Positions 9,234 to 19,779 of a stretch of DNA of 64,000 nucleotides are shown here, piece by piece. The notes beneath the pieces were generated by a model that saw nothing but the letters and a program-made list of their open reading frames with translations, was not told the origin of the DNA and searched no databases. Within the stretch, counting starts at the first letter, position 1. The number at the start of each line of letters is the position of its first letter. The position numbers were made by a program, and so were the translations under genes. Source of the stretch: Caulobacter sp. SLTY (GTDB lineage: Bacteria > Pseudomonadota > Alphaproteobacteria > Caulobacterales > Caulobacteraceae); NCBI RefSeq assembly GCF_009905535.1, contig NZ_JAAALA010000002.1:117199-181198 (forward strand), written 5' to 3'.

Positions 9234-9391
9234 CCCTTCTCCCCTCGCGGGAGAAGGTGTCGGCGAAGCCGACGGATGAGGGGGCGCACCGGCTGATGGG
9301 GAAGGGCGAGGGCCGCCAGCGATGGCAGCGTCTTCTGTCTTCGACCCCTCATCCGGCACTTCGCGCCACCTTCTCCCGCAAGGGGAGAAGG
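9234..9391. repeat. Two-module palindromic intergenic element (BIME/REPIN-like), copy 2, inside the his cluster
   Basis: Modules at about 9234-9283 (CCCTTCTCCCCTCGCGGGAG start) and about 9345-9391 (CCCCTCATCCGGCACTTCGC start) face each other across a spacer of about 60 nt. The whole element is the reverse complement of the copy at 143-301: each module matches its partner with few mismatches, and the spacer ends (GCGCACC and TCGA) are also shared. It fills nearly all of the 219-nt hisB-hisH gap and would be transcribed as two strong hairpins within the operon mRNA. Confidence 0.85.
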
Positions 9392-9411
9392 AAGCCCCGA
9401 GGCGAACCCGG

Positions 9412-10002
9412 CTAGAGAACGCCTTTCGTTGAAACAGCCTGGCCGCCGGCCTTGGGATCGATCTCCACCGCCGCCCGCAGCGCCCGCGCCAGGGCCTTGA
9501 AGCCGCTTTCGGCGATGTGGTGGGTGTTGTCGCCGTAGAGGGTTTCCAGGTGCACGCAGGCGCCGGCGTTCATGGCGAAGGCGTGGTGGAATTCCTTGAA
9601 CAGCTCGGTGTCCATCTCGCCGACCTTGGGCCGGCTGAAGTCGACCTTCCAGATCAGGTAGGGGCGATTGGAGAGGTCCAGGGCGCAGCGGGTCAGGGTC
9701 TCGTCCATCGGGATGTAGGCGCTGCCGAAGCGCTTGATGCCCTTGAAGCCGTCCAGCGCCTGCTTCACCGCCTGGCCCAGCACGATGCCGGTATCCTCGA
9801 CCGTGTGGTGCATGTCGATATGCAGGTCGCCCTTGGTCTCGACCTTCAGGTCGAAACCGCCATGGCGGGCGAAGCTCTCCAGCATGTGGTCGTAGAAGCC
9901 GATGCCGGTCGAGATCGTCGAGGCGCCGGTGCCGTCCAGGTCGATCCAGACCTTGATCTGGGTCTCCTTGGTGTCGCGGGTGATTTCCGCAGTGCGGTTC
10001 AT
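9412..10002 (-). CDS. hisB: Imidazoleglycerol-phosphate dehydratase
   Basis: Monofunctional HisB dehydratase of 196 aa converts IGP to imidazole-acetol phosphate using two Mn ions. The His-rich motifs are present: [25 protein letters not shown], and the C-terminal repeat with [10 protein letters not shown] and [10 protein letters not shown]. There is no fused histidinol-phosphatase domain, unlike enterobacterial HisB. Its ATG overlaps the end of the adenosine kinase gene by 4 nt. Downstream, the repeat element separates it from hisH. Confidence 0.97.
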   Translation of the reverse strand: MNRTAEITRDTKETQIKVWIDLDGTGASTISTGIGFYDHMLESFARHGGFDLKVETKGDLHIDMHHTVEDTGIVLGQAVKQALDGFKGIKRFGSAYIPMDETLTRCALDLSNRPYLIWKVDFSRPKVGEMDTELFKEFHHAFAMNAGACVHLETLYGDNTHHIAESGFKALARALRAAVEIDPKAGGQAVSTKGVL

Positions 10003-10994
10003 TTCAGCAAACCCTTGGAGATGGCCAGGTCGCGCAGGTTGACCTCCGGGCGCGGGCCATAGTGGGTGATGACCTCGGCCGCCGCCATCGAGCCCAGCCG
10101 CCCACAGATGTCGAAGCCGAGGCCCTGGGACAGGCCATAGAGGAAGCCGGCGGCGTACTGGTCGCCCGCCCCGGTGGTGTCGACCACCTTGTCCACCGGA
10201 TCGGCGGCGATGCGGTGGCTGTCGGTTCCGGCCAGGATCAGCGAGCCCTGCTCGCCCCTGGTGATGGCAGCGATCTTGGTGATCGCGCCCAGCTTGGCGG
10301 CGGCGGTGTCGAAGTCGTCAGTCTGGAACAAGGCCTTCACCTCGTCCTCGTTGGCGAAGACGATGTCGGCCTGGCCTTCGATGAAGCCGAGCAGCTCGCC
10401 CCGGTGCCGCTCGACCACGAAGCTGTCCGACAGGGTGATGCCGATCAGCCGGCTGGAGGCATGGGCCAGGCCGGCGGCCTTGGCGAAGGCGCGGCGGGCG
10501 TCCGACGGGTCGAACAGATAGCCTTCCAGATAGACGATGGCCGACTGCTCGACGATCTCGGCGGGCACGTCCTCGGGGGTCAGTTCGGTGGAGGCGCCCA
10601 GATAAGTGCACATGGTCCGCTGGCCGTCCGGGGTTACGTTGATCAGGCAGCGGGCGGTGGCCGGCCCGCCCTGCAGCGGGGCCGTGTCGAAATGCACCCC
10701 AATGGCGCGCATGTCCTTGGCGAAGGTGTCGCCCAAGCCGTCCGGGGCCACCTTGCCCAGATAGGCTGCGCGCCCGCCCAGGCTGGCGATCCCGGCGATG
10801 GTGTTGCCGGCCGAACCGCCGCTGGTCTCCAGCCCCTTGGCCATGCGGCCATAGAGCTCGACCCCGCGGGCCTCGTCGATCAGCTGCATCGAGCCCTTCA
10901 CCAGGCCTTCGGCATGCAGAAAGCCTTCCTCCGCCGGGGCGATCACATCGACAATGGCGTTGCCGATCGCGGCGACGTCGTACTGGGCGGTCAT
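9999..10994 (-). CDS. Adenosine kinase (PfkB/ribokinase family)
   Basis: PfkB-family sugar/nucleoside kinase of 331 aa that most likely phosphorylates adenosine to [13 protein letters not shown] (56-65) forms the substrate-binding glycine motif, and [13 protein letters not shown] (272-284) supplies the anion hole and catalytic base Asp278. The start at 10994 ([16 protein letters not shown]) follows GAAAGA and gives the usual family N-terminus; longer open frames upstream cross the neighbouring promoter. It heads the his cluster and overlaps hisB by 4 nt. Specificity for adenosine, as opposed to ribose or fructose, is inferred from overall similarity. Confidence 0.85.
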   Translation of the reverse strand: MTAQYDVAAIGNAIVDVIAPAEEGFLHAEGLVKGSMQLIDEARGVELYGRMAKGLETSGGSAGNTIAGIASLGGRAAYLGKVAPDGLGDTFAKDMRAIGVHFDTAPLQGGPATARCLINVTPDGQRTMCTYLGASTELTPEDVPAEIVEQSAIVYLEGYLFDPSDARRAFAKAAGLAHASSRLIGITLSDSFVVERHRGELLGFIEGQADIVFANEDEVKALFQTDDFDTAAAKLGAITKIAAITRGEQGSLILAGTDSHRIAADPVDKVVDTTGAGDQYAAGFLYGLSQGLGFDICGRLGSMAAAEVITHYGPRPEVNLRDLAISKGLLK

Positions 10995-11129
10995 GAGCGG
11001 TCTTTCAGTTGGGCAAACGCGTGGGTCGTTACAGGAGGCGGGGTCAAACGCCAATCCCCACCGGGTCTCGGAAACTGTGGGAGGCGCAGAGGGTACCGAA
11101 AAGCGGCGAGGCGGCTTAGACCCTGCCTC

Positions 11130-11981
11130 ATGCAAGTCGCCATCCTGACCCCCGCCGCCGACGAGGCCGCCTACCTGCAGTTCGCGCCGGAATGGTTCGC
11201 CAAGCTGGAGGCCGGGCTGGCCGCCGCCGGCGTGACCGCCACGGCGCATGACTGGACCCAGCCGCTGGAGGCTAAGTTCGACGCCGTCCTGCCGATGATC
11301 GCCTGGGGCTATCACAAGAAGCCGGAGCAGTGGCTGGCCAGGCTGGACGCCTTCGAGGCGGCAGGTCAGCGGATGATCAACCCGGCCCAGGTGCTGCGCT
11401 GGAACACTGACAAGGCTTATCTGGCCGAACTGGGCGCCAAGGGCGCGCCGGTGGTGCCGACAATCAGTGTGGAGACGCTGACCGCCGACGACATCGCGGC
11501 GGCCCGCGAGACCTTCGGCGTCAAGACCGTGGTCGCCAAGCCGCGGATCAGCGGCGGCTCGCACCAGACCTTGAAGTTGACCCCCGGCGACGAGCTCGGC
11601 GAAGGGGTCGACGGCCCGGCCCTGATCCAGCCCTTCCTGCCGGCGGTCGGCAAGGAGGGGGAAATCTCGCTGCTCTATTTCGCCGGCAAGTTCAGCCACG
11701 CGGTGACAAAGGTCGCCGCCAAGGGCGACTTCCGGGTGCAGCCACAGTTCGGCGGGCAGGTGTCTCGGGTCAAGCCGTGGGACGGGGCCGAAGCGGTGGC
11801 CCAGGAGATATTGGCCGCCGTACCGCCGCTGGCCTATGCGCGGGTCGACCTGCTGCGGGGGTTGGACGGGACGCTTCAGCTGATGGAGCTGGAGGCCATC
11901 GAGCCGGACCTGTTCCTGCAGTACGCGCCGAAAGCCGGCGGCCGGTTCGGGGCGGCGGTGCGGGACGCGCTGGAGGGCTAA
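11130..11981 (+). CDS. RimK-like ATP-grasp protein
   Basis: Protein of 283 aa with an ATP-grasp pattern: an N-terminal substrate domain, KTVVAKPRISGGSHQT (the ATP-binding lysine and glycine loop), ALIQPFLP, and a late YARVDLL...LMELEAIEPDLFL segment carrying Mg-binding Asp and Glu. Such proteins form amide bonds via an acyl phosphate, for example glutathione synthase and RimK. The substrate is not identifiable. It is divergent from adenosine kinase and ends only a few bases from the Imm42-like gene on the other strand. NCBI-style naming would be 'ATP-grasp/RimK-like domain protein'. Confidence 0.75.
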   Translation: MQVAILTPAADEAAYLQFAPEWFAKLEAGLAAAGVTATAHDWTQPLEAKFDAVLPMIAWGYHKKPEQWLARLDAFEAAGQRMINPAQVLRWNTDKAYLAELGAKGAPVVPTISVETLTADDIAAARETFGVKTVVAKPRISGGSHQTLKLTPGDELGEGVDGPALIQPFLPAVGKEGEISLLYFAGKFSHAVTKVAAKGDFRVQPQFGGQVSRVKPWDGAEAVAQEILAAVPPLAYARVDLLRGLDGTLQLMELEAIEPDLFLQYAPKAGGRFGAAVRDALEG

Positions 11982-12469
11982 TCCTCATGCCGCATCGGGA
12001 CGGCGCTATTGAGATACATGTAGGCGTCGAACAGGGCGTCTTCCAAGGCCACCCCCGGACAATAGCGCGTTCGTTCGAACCGACCCTCCCGGTCTCCCAG
12101 CAGCAGCCGGTACAGGCCATCACGCTCCACCGCATAGCCTGCAAGCCCTGGGAAGTTCAGGTCGTGCGGGACGAAATTGAACCGGGCCGCCATCTCCACC
12201 ACCTCGAAGGGCTCGTCGCCGTGCATATGCTCGTCGATGAGGCGAAAGGCCTCGGCGTCCGGCAGGTGGTCAAGGGCATCGTCGAATCGACGACCGCCGT
12301 CTTTAACGATGGAGACAAATTGCGAGACCATCGAGAGAACCTCGACGGGCTGTAGAGGGTCTCCGAACGGCTCGCCGTCGATCCAGTAGAAGACGCGGCA
12401 GTCCCGGATTTCACTCTCGACTTCCAGGTCGACCTGGACGGCAAAGGCCTGGGGATTGCCGAACATCAT
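11978..12469 (-). CDS. Imm42-like immunity family protein
   Basis: Protein of 163 aa starting MMFGNPQAFAVQVDLE. The opening 'M-hydrophobic-FGNPxxFA(V/I)' followed by YWIDGEPFGDPL resembles immunity protein 42 (Imm42), whose members begin with the same motif and carry an internal 'hxIDGxhF' strand. Classical Imm42 proteins neutralise polymorphic or contact-dependent toxins. No toxin, Rhs or VgrG gene is near. It starts 4 bp after nth on the same strand and may be cotranscribed. The longer open frame to 12559 runs into nth and is not used. The family call comes from recalled motifs and needs a profile search. Confidence 0.55.
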   Translation of the reverse strand: MMFGNPQAFAVQVDLEVESEIRDCRVFYWIDGEPFGDPLQPVEVLSMVSQFVSIVKDGGRRFDDALDHLPDAEAFRLIDEHMHGDEPFEVVEMAARFNFVPHDLNFPGLAGYAVERDGLYRLLLGDREGRFERTRYCPGVALEDALFDAYMYLNSAVPMRHED

Positions 12470-12473
12470 GGTC

Positions 12474-13157
12474 TCAGCCGCCCATGAATAGTTCGCGCGA
12501 GGGACAGAGGTCGGCCACCTGGCAAATCTCGCACTTCGGCTTGCGGGCCAGACACACATAGCGGCCGTGCAGGATCAGCCAGTGGTGGGCGCGGGTCAGG
12601 TAGGGGGCCGGGACGATGGCCATGAGGTCGTCCTCGACCGCGTCCGGCGTCTTGCCGGCCGACAGCTTCAGCCGGTGGGAGACGCGGAACACATGGGTGT
12701 CCACCGCTATGGCCGGCTCGATGTCCAGTTCGTTGAGGACGACCGAGGCGGTCTTTCGGCCAACGCCGGGCAGGGCCTGCAGCGCTTCGCGATTGAGCGG
12801 GGTTTGGCCGCCGTGCTCCTCCAGGATGATGCGGGATAGCTCGATGACGTTCTTGGCCTTGTTGCGGAACAGGCCGATGGAGTTGATCCAGGGGATCAGG
12901 CCCTCGACGCCCAGCTCGTAGATCTGCCGGGGCGTGTTGTAGACCGCGAACAGCTTGTCGGTGGCCTTGTTGACCTGCACGTCGGTGGCCTGGGCCGACA
13001 GGGCCACGGCGACCACCAGGGTGTAGGGACTGGTGAAGTGCAGCTCGGTCTTTGGATTGTCCGACAGGGTCGAGAACCGCTCGAACAGCGCCTCGACCCG
13101 CGCCCGCTCCTTGGGAGAGAGGCGTTTCCTGCGGCCGGGCTTCTTCGGAGTCGGCAT
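12474..13157 (-). CDS. nth: Endonuclease III
   Basis: Nth of 227 aa, a bifunctional DNA glycosylase/AP lyase that excises oxidised pyrimidines in base-excision repair. The helix-hairpin-helix LPGVGRKTA (129-137) carries catalytic Lys135, and VDTH holds Asp153. The C-terminal 4Fe-4S loop has the correct spacing, Cys202-X6-Cys209-X2-Cys212-X5-Cys218. An N-terminal basic extension (PTPKKPGRRKR) lengthens it slightly relative to E. coli Nth. The Imm42-like ORF follows directly downstream. Confidence 0.97.
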   Translation of the reverse strand: MPTPKKPGRRKRLSPKERARVEALFERFSTLSDNPKTELHFTSPYTLVVAVALSAQATDVQVNKATDKLFAVYNTPRQIYELGVEGLIPWINSIGLFRNKAKNVIELSRIILEEHGGQTPLNREALQALPGVGRKTASVVLNELDIEPAIAVDTHVFRVSHRLKLSAGKTPDAVEDDLMAIVPAPYLTRAHHWLILHGRYVCLARKPKCEICQVADLCPSRELFMGG

Positions 13158-13170
13158 TGAGGCGCCGGCC

Positions 13171-14826
13171 CTAGCCCAGCTTCTCGTCGATCAGCGCGAT
13201 CGTGCGCGGCAGGGTGAAGATCGCCGCGAAGGAGCCGAACCTCGGCCCCTGGCTCTGGCCCAGCAGCACCTCGTACAGCGCCTGGAACCAGGACCGCAGC
13301 GGCTCGAACCCGGCCTCGTTGCCGGCCGAATAGACCTCGTTCTGGATCAGCTCGGCGTCCTGGCAGTCGGCCGGCAGGGCCGCCAGCCGCGCCCGCAGAT
13401 CGAGCATCGCCGCGCGTTCCTTCTCGTCGGGCGCGCGGAACGCCTTATGCGGCTTCACGAAGTCCTCGTAGTAGTTCAGCGCATAGCCGGCCAGTCGGTC
13501 GAGCAGGGGGTGGCTTTCCGGGGTGGCGCCGGGGACGTAGCGGCTCAGGAAACCCCAGAGGATGGCCTTCTCCGAGGCGTCCGCCGCCGAGACCACGTTG
13601 AGCATCAGCGAAAAGCTGATCGGTGAGCCCTCCTGCGGCGGGCGGCCGGTGTGGACGTGCCAGGCGGGGTTGTTCAGCCGCTGGGCCTCGTCCTGGCGCT
13701 GGTAGGCGTCCAGCTGCTGCAGATACTCGTCCGTCGCCTTGGGAATGACGTCGAAATACAGCTTCTTGGCCGACTTGGGGCTCTGGAACATGTAGTAGGC
13801 CAGGCTCTCGGGCGCGCCGTAGCGCAGCCACTCCTCCATGGTCAGGCCGTTGCCCTTGGACTTGGAGATCTTCTGGTTGTTCTCGTCCATGAAGAGCTCG
13901 TAGTGGAAGGCCTCGGGCGGCGTGCCGCCCAGCACCTTGCACACCTGGTTCGACACCCGGACGGAATCGATCAGGTCCTTGCCGCTCATCTCGTAGTCGA
14001 CCTCGAGGGCCGTCCAGCGGGTGGCCCAGTCGGGGCGCCACTGCATCTTCACATGGCCGCCGGTGACCGGGACCTCGGCGATGGAGCCGTCCTCGTCGTG
14101 GAAGGTGATGGTCCCCTTCTCGAGGTTGCGACCCAGGGTCGGCACCTGAAGCACCCGGCCGGTCGTCGGGCTGATCGGCAGGAAGGGGGAATAGGTGGCG
14201 CGGCGCTCTTCACCGAGCGTGGGCAGCATGACCTTCTGGATGGCGTCGAACCGCTCCAGCGCCCGCAGCAGCACGGCGTCGAACACCCCGCCCTTGTAGC
14301 AGGCGGTCGAGGACATGAATTCGTAGTCGAAGCCGAAGCTGTCCAGGAAGGCCAGCAGCCGGGCGTTGTTGTGGGCGCCGAAGCTGTCGTACTCGCCGAA
14401 CGGGTCGCGCACGTCTGTGACCGGCTTGTCGTGATCCTCCTCCAGGATATGGCGGTTGGGGACGTTGGTCGGGATCTTGCGCAGGCCGTCCATGTCGTCG
14501 CTGAAGACGATCAGACGGGTGGGCAGGGCGTCGTCGGTCAGGGCGCGCAGGGCGGTGCGCACCATGGTCGGTCGGGCCACCTCGCCGAAGGTGCCCATGT
14601 GCGGCAGGCCCGAGGCGCCATAGCCGCACTGGAAGGTCACCGGCTTCGCCAGCGCCGGGAAGGTCGCGACCGCCTCGGCCGCCTTGCCGGAGTTGATCAG
14701 GGTGGACGCCAGATCGCGCTCGGCGTCGGTCAGGCGGACGCGCAGGATGCGGCCCAGCAGGTTGCGGGCCTGCTCGAACGGCCAGGCCTTGGCGTCGCGG
14801 GCGAGGGGGGAGAGACCTTCAAACAT
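13171..14826 (-). CDS. lysK: Lysyl-tRNA synthetase, class I
   Basis: LysRS-I of 551 aa, the archaeal-type class I enzyme also found in alphaproteobacteria, charging tRNA-Lys in the cytoplasm. The Rossmann HIGH equivalent is PHMGT (His76), within GYGASGLPHMGTFGE. The KMSKS equivalent is KISKSKGN near residue 317. The start MFEGLSPLARDAKAW at 14826 gives a typical N-terminus; the open frame further upstream overlaps the HAD gene region and lacks support. It follows the HAD phosphatase on the same strand with a 32-nt gap. No class II lysS is in the window. Confidence 0.95.
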   Translation of the reverse strand: MFEGLSPLARDAKAWPFEQARNLLGRILRVRLTDAERDLASTLINSGKAAEAVATFPALAKPVTFQCGYGASGLPHMGTFGEVARPTMVRTALRALTDDALPTRLIVFSDDMDGLRKIPTNVPNRHILEEDHDKPVTDVRDPFGEYDSFGAHNNARLLAFLDSFGFDYEFMSSTACYKGGVFDAVLLRALERFDAIQKVMLPTLGEERRATYSPFLPISPTTGRVLQVPTLGRNLEKGTITFHDEDGSIAEVPVTGGHVKMQWRPDWATRWTALEVDYEMSGKDLIDSVRVSNQVCKVLGGTPPEAFHYELFMDENNQKISKSKGNGLTMEEWLRYGAPESLAYYMFQSPKSAKKLYFDVIPKATDEYLQQLDAYQRQDEAQRLNNPAWHVHTGRPPQEGSPISFSLMLNVVSAADASEKAILWGFLSRYVPGATPESHPLLDRLAGYALNYYEDFVKPHKAFRAPDEKERAAMLDLRARLAALPADCQDAELIQNEVYSAGNEAGFEPLRSWFQALYEVLLGQSQGPRFGSFAAIFTLPRTIALIDEKLG

Positions 14827-14858
14827 GCCGGGGCGATTAGGCGTCGCAGGCCTTGGGG

Positions 14859-15533
14859 TCAATGTTGGAAGGCGTGGATCAACCGCTCTGCCTCGCCCCA
14901 ATCGGCCACCACCCGCGCCGCCCCGGCGGCCAGCAGGCCCGGCGCATAGCCGTCGTCCAGATGGGTCCCGCCGGTGAAGCCCCAGACGGTCATGCCGGCC
15001 GCGACGGCGGCGCGCACGCCGTTGACGCTGTCCTCGATGGCCAGGCACCGGGTCGGATCAACGCTGAGGGCGTCGGCGGCGTGAAGGAAGATGTCGGGAT
15101 GCGGCTTGCCGTGGGGAACCAGGTCGGCGGAGTAGATGTGGGGGTCGAACAGGGGCGCCAGTTCGACCTTGGTCAGCTTGCGGCGCAGAGCCTCGGCGTC
15201 GGAACTGCTGGCCACGGCGCGGGGTGTCTTCACCGCCATCACGGCGGCATGGGCGCCGGCGACGCATTCCAGCCGCTCGTCACAGGCGATGCGCGACAGG
15301 CCTCGGACGGTGGGCAGGAAGTCGGCCGGGAGCGGGGTCCCGAGCTTGGCGCGATGCTCTTCGTCGAGAGCGGCGACATAGGTCCGCTCATGCATGCCCA
15401 TGAACCGGCCGCGATAGTCGCGGGGGTCGTAGGTCAGGCCGTAGCCACCCAGCACCTCCATCTCGATGACATGATAGATGGCCTCGGAGTCGAGCAGCAC
15501 CCCGTCGGCGTCGAAGATGACGGCGTCGTACAT
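14859..15533 (-). CDS. HAD-superfamily phosphatase (beta-phosphoglucomutase/Gph type)
   Basis: HAD hydrolase of 224 aa. Motif I is FDADGVLLDSE (nucleophile Asp8, acid/base Asp10), motif II is ASSSDAEAL, and motif III/IV is KPHPDIFLHAADAL followed by AIEDSVNGVRAA. A helical cap lies between about residues 15 and 80. It hydrolyses or transfers phosphate on a small metabolite such as phosphoglycolate, a sugar phosphate or a nucleotide; the substrate cannot be deduced. It lies upstream of lysK on the same strand. Confidence 0.88.
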   Translation of the reverse strand: MYDAVIFDADGVLLDSEAIYHVIEMEVLGGYGLTYDPRDYRGRFMGMHERTYVAALDEEHRAKLGTPLPADFLPTVRGLSRIACDERLECVAGAHAAVMAVKTPRAVASSSDAEALRRKLTKVELAPLFDPHIYSADLVPHGKPHPDIFLHAADALSVDPTRCLAIEDSVNGVRAAVAAGMTVWGFTGGTHLDDGYAPGLLAAGAARVVADWGEAERLIHAFQH

Positions 15534-15588
15534 GGCGGGGGTTTAGCGGCGCGCGCGTGGACCGCAACCCAAGTCCGGTTGCCGATTG

Positions 15589-16470
15589 TTAGCGGGCCCA
15601 ATCATGGAGCAGTCGCGGGACCTCGCCGGCGATTTCCCGCGCCAGGAAGCCGAGGGGACCGACGGTGCCGCTCAGCCGCCGGCCGGCGGCGCCGTGTATG
15701 GCCACACCCCAGCAGGCGGCCTGAGCCGGCGCCGCGCCTCGGGCCAGCAGCCCCCCGATCAGACCGGCCAGGACGTCGCCAGAGCCTGAGGTTCCAAGAC
15801 CCTCAACCCCGCCCTCGTGGACCCAACAGCGGTCGGGGGCGAGGATGTGGGTGACCTGCCCCTTCATGACCACCACGGCGCCCAGGGCATCGGAGAGGCG
15901 GCGGCCGGCGTCGATCGGATCGGCCAGCACCCGGTCCTTGTCGATCTCCAGCACGGCGGCCATCTCGCCGGCGTGAGGGGTCAGCACCAGCTGCTCGCCC
16001 TTGCCGGCCAAGCGGGTCAACAGGGGCGCAAGCCCGGTCACCGCGCCGGCGTCGAGCACGAAGGCGGCCAGCGGCGCGGCGGCCACCATCCGCGCGGCCA
16101 GCGGGCAGGCGACGGCATCGTCCATCATGCCGGGGCCGACCACCACCGCATCGGAGCGCGCTGCCAGCTTGTTCAGCGTTCGGGCGGCGCCGGCGGCGAT
16201 CTCGCCCTCCGCCGTGGCGGCCACCGGCACCACCCTCGCCTCTGGCAGGGCAAAGGCCAGCGCCTGGGCCCAGGGGGTCGCCGCCGCCATCTGCAACTTT
16301 CCGGCCCCAGCCCGCAGGGCGGCGATCCCGGCAAGCACCGCCGCGCCGGGGGTCTGGGCGCCGCCCGCCACGACCAGGGCGCGGCCCCGCGCATCCTTGT
16401 CGGAGCCCGGCGGCGGGGCCGGCAGAGGCCAGCCGGCCAGCAGGTCCGGCGTCAGAGGGGTCGGCGTCAT
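15589..16470 (-). CDS. nnrD: ADP/ATP-dependent NAD(P)H-hydrate dehydratase (stand-alone)
   Basis: CARKD-domain ribokinase-like enzyme of 293 aa that repairs hydrated NAD(P)H. Conserved elements are RGRALVVAGG near the N-terminus, VVGPGM, LTPHAGEMA and the catalytic/anion-hole GTSGSGDVLAGLIGG. Most bacteria fuse this domain to the epimerase NnrE, but here the N-terminal YjeF_N domain is missing and only the dehydratase half is present. The start overlaps the histidine phosphatase gene upstream by 4 nt, suggesting coupled translation. Confidence 0.9.
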   Translation of the reverse strand: MTPTPLTPDLLAGWPLPAPPPGSDKDARGRALVVAGGAQTPGAAVLAGIAALRAGAGKLQMAAATPWAQALAFALPEARVVPVAATAEGEIAAGAARTLNKLAARSDAVVVGPGMMDDAVACPLAARMVAAAPLAAFVLDAGAVTGLAPLLTRLAGKGEQLVLTPHAGEMAAVLEIDKDRVLADPIDAGRRLSDALGAVVVMKGQVTHILAPDRCWVHEGGVEGLGTSGSGDVLAGLIGGLLARGAAPAQAACWGVAIHGAAGRRLSGTVGPLGFLAREIAGEVPRLLHDWAR

Positions 16471-17225
16471 CGGGCGGCGACGTTGGCGTCGGGGGCGCTG
16501 GTCACCGGGGCGCCGGCCTCGCGCAGCGGGGCAACGAAATTGTAGCGGACCAGCCGCATGGAGCGCCGGGAGTCCGGGTCGATCTCGTATTCCGTCACGC
16601 CGCAGTTGGAGACGTCCTTCTCCGCGTCGATGGCCAGGATCGCCGTCTCGTCGAGGTTCTCCAACAAATAGCGCAGGCAGAGCACCACCACCTGGTGACA
16701 GACGATCAGCACCCGCTGGCCCTCGTGGTGGAGGCTGAGGGTGTCGAGCATGCTCCGCAGCCGCAGAATGACGTCGGCCCAGCTCTCCCCGCCGGGTGGG
16801 CGGTGATAGAACTTGCCCAGGAAGGTCCGCCGCTCAGCCTCCTCCGGGAAATGCTCAAGGATGCCGGCGCGGGTCAGCCGGTCCAGAACCCCGAACTCCC
16901 GCTCACGCAGCCGCTCGTCGATGCAGGGGGCGAAGGTGTCGGCAACCACGCCCCCGGCCTCGGCGATCAGCTCGGCGGTATGCCGGGCCCTAAGGTAGGG
17001 CGAGGCGAGGAGCACCTGTGGCCGCCGGTCCTCCGGCTGGTCGGCGAGCCAGGCGCCGAGCGCGAGGGCCTGGTCACGGCCGGCGTGGCTGAGCGGCACC
17101 TCCACGTCGCGCATGGCGATATCGATGCGGCCCAGGCCCGCGGCGTCGGCCCTGTCGCGGGCGACGTTGCCGGCGCTCTCGCCGTGGCGGACGATCCAGA
17201 GTCGGGCGGGCCAACGGTTGCTCAT
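16467..17225 (-). CDS. Histidine phosphatase family protein
   Basis: Phosphoglycerate-mutase-like enzyme of 252 aa with the RHG signature VRHGESAGN near the N-terminus (phospho-accepting His) and a second catalytic His in VLIVCHQVVVLCL. Its substrate is unknown; the family covers sugar phosphatases, alpha-ribazole phosphatase and protein phosphatases. The ATG at 17225 is chosen over an in-frame TTG three codons upstream. It shares a 4-nt overlap with nnrD, so the two may act in a common metabolite-repair role, although that is only inference from position. Confidence 0.88.
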   Translation of the reverse strand: MSNRWPARLWIVRHGESAGNVARDRADAAGLGRIDIAMRDVEVPLSHAGRDQALALGAWLADQPEDRRPQVLLASPYLRARHTAELIAEAGGVVADTFAPCIDERLREREFGVLDRLTRAGILEHFPEEAERRTFLGKFYHRPPGGESWADVILRLRSMLDTLSLHHEGQRVLIVCHQVVVLCLRYLLENLDETAILAIDAEKDVSNCGVTEYEIDPDSRRSMRLVRYNFVAPLREAGAPVTSAPDANVAAR

Positions 17226-17255
17226 GCGCCCCAAACGCGGGGCGTGGCCTGGGGT

Positions 17256-17774
17256 TCAGGCCTTGGCGGCGTTGAGGCATTCCTTCCGCAATCCCTTGAG
17301 GGCGCGGATCATGTCGCTCTTCAGCGCCTCGCGCGTCAGGGCGTTGGGCAGGCTGGGGAAGGGGGAGGAGGCGCGGTTGGTGTAGTGGACCCGAGTGCCG
17401 CCGCCGGGCAGGGCGACCAGCCGCCACTCGCCCTCGCAGACCTTCACGTCGCCGCTGGTGCATTTGAACGTGATCCGCTTCAGCGGATCGTAGCTGGAGC
17501 GGAAGACCGACCGCACCTTGGGCACCAGCGGCGGGGCCACCACCATCTCGCGCACGTCCCAACTGCCATCACCGGCCCGGTCCAGCACCTTGCAGCTCTG
17601 GACGTTGGGGGCCATCCGCCGGGCGCGGCTACAGTCGAGAATGACCTTCCACACCACCGCCGGCGGGGCTTCGATATCCACCCGGCCGCGCACGACGCCG
17701 GCCGTGCCGCCGGGGTCCGGAGACACCTCGGCGTACACGCTGCTGGCCAGCGCAAGGATGAGAACGGCCCACAT
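17256..17774 (-). CDS. Secreted SRPBCC/START-like lipid- or ligand-binding protein
   Basis: Protein of 172 aa with a short signal peptide (MWAVLILALASSVYAE, likely cleavage after VYA) followed by an SRPBCC fold. The diagnostic features are RGRVDIEAPPAVVWKVILD, the downstream 'CSRARRMAPN', and the C-terminal amphipathic helix (TREALKSDMIRALKGLRKE). Helix-grip proteins of this type bind hydrophobic ligands or act in polyketide or quinone metabolism; a periplasmic location is unusual but seen in Caulobacteraceae. It lies between acs and the histidine phosphatase on the same strand, with a short hairpin after acs separating it. Confidence 0.75.
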   Translation of the reverse strand: MWAVLILALASSVYAEVSPDPGGTAGVVRGRVDIEAPPAVVWKVILDCSRARRMAPNVQSCKVLDRAGDGSWDVREMVVAPPLVPKVRSVFRSSYDPLKRITFKCTSGDVKVCEGEWRLVALPGGGTRVHYTNRASSPFPSLPNALTREALKSDMIRALKGLRKECLNAAKA

Positions 17775-17798
17775 GGTGGTTAACGCTAACCCCTTTTC

Positions 17799-17818
17799 AA
17801 AGAAGGGAAACCTCCTTT
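17799..17818 (-). terminator. Weak hairpin between acs and the SRPBCC gene
   Basis: On the minus strand AAAGGAGG-TTTC-CCTTCTTT forms an 8-bp stem with one G-U pair and a T-rich 3' arm, about 25 nt beyond the acs stop. It is a plausible but weak terminator of acs. Confidence 0.35.
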
Positions 17819-17841
17819 TGTGGGGGTAACGCGGGGTCGCC

Positions 17842-19779
<1,938 letters not shown>

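Noticed and set aside
10062..11981. 639-aa open frame on the plus strand antisense to adenosine kinase
   Set aside because: Its first half is the antisense shadow of adk in high-GC DNA; only the last part (from 11130) is a real ATP-grasp gene.
15145..15533. Fusion of the lysK frame with upstream HAD sequence (open frame to 15048)
   Set aside because: The open frame passes through the HAD gene in another frame; lysK has a normal ATG and N-terminus at 14826.
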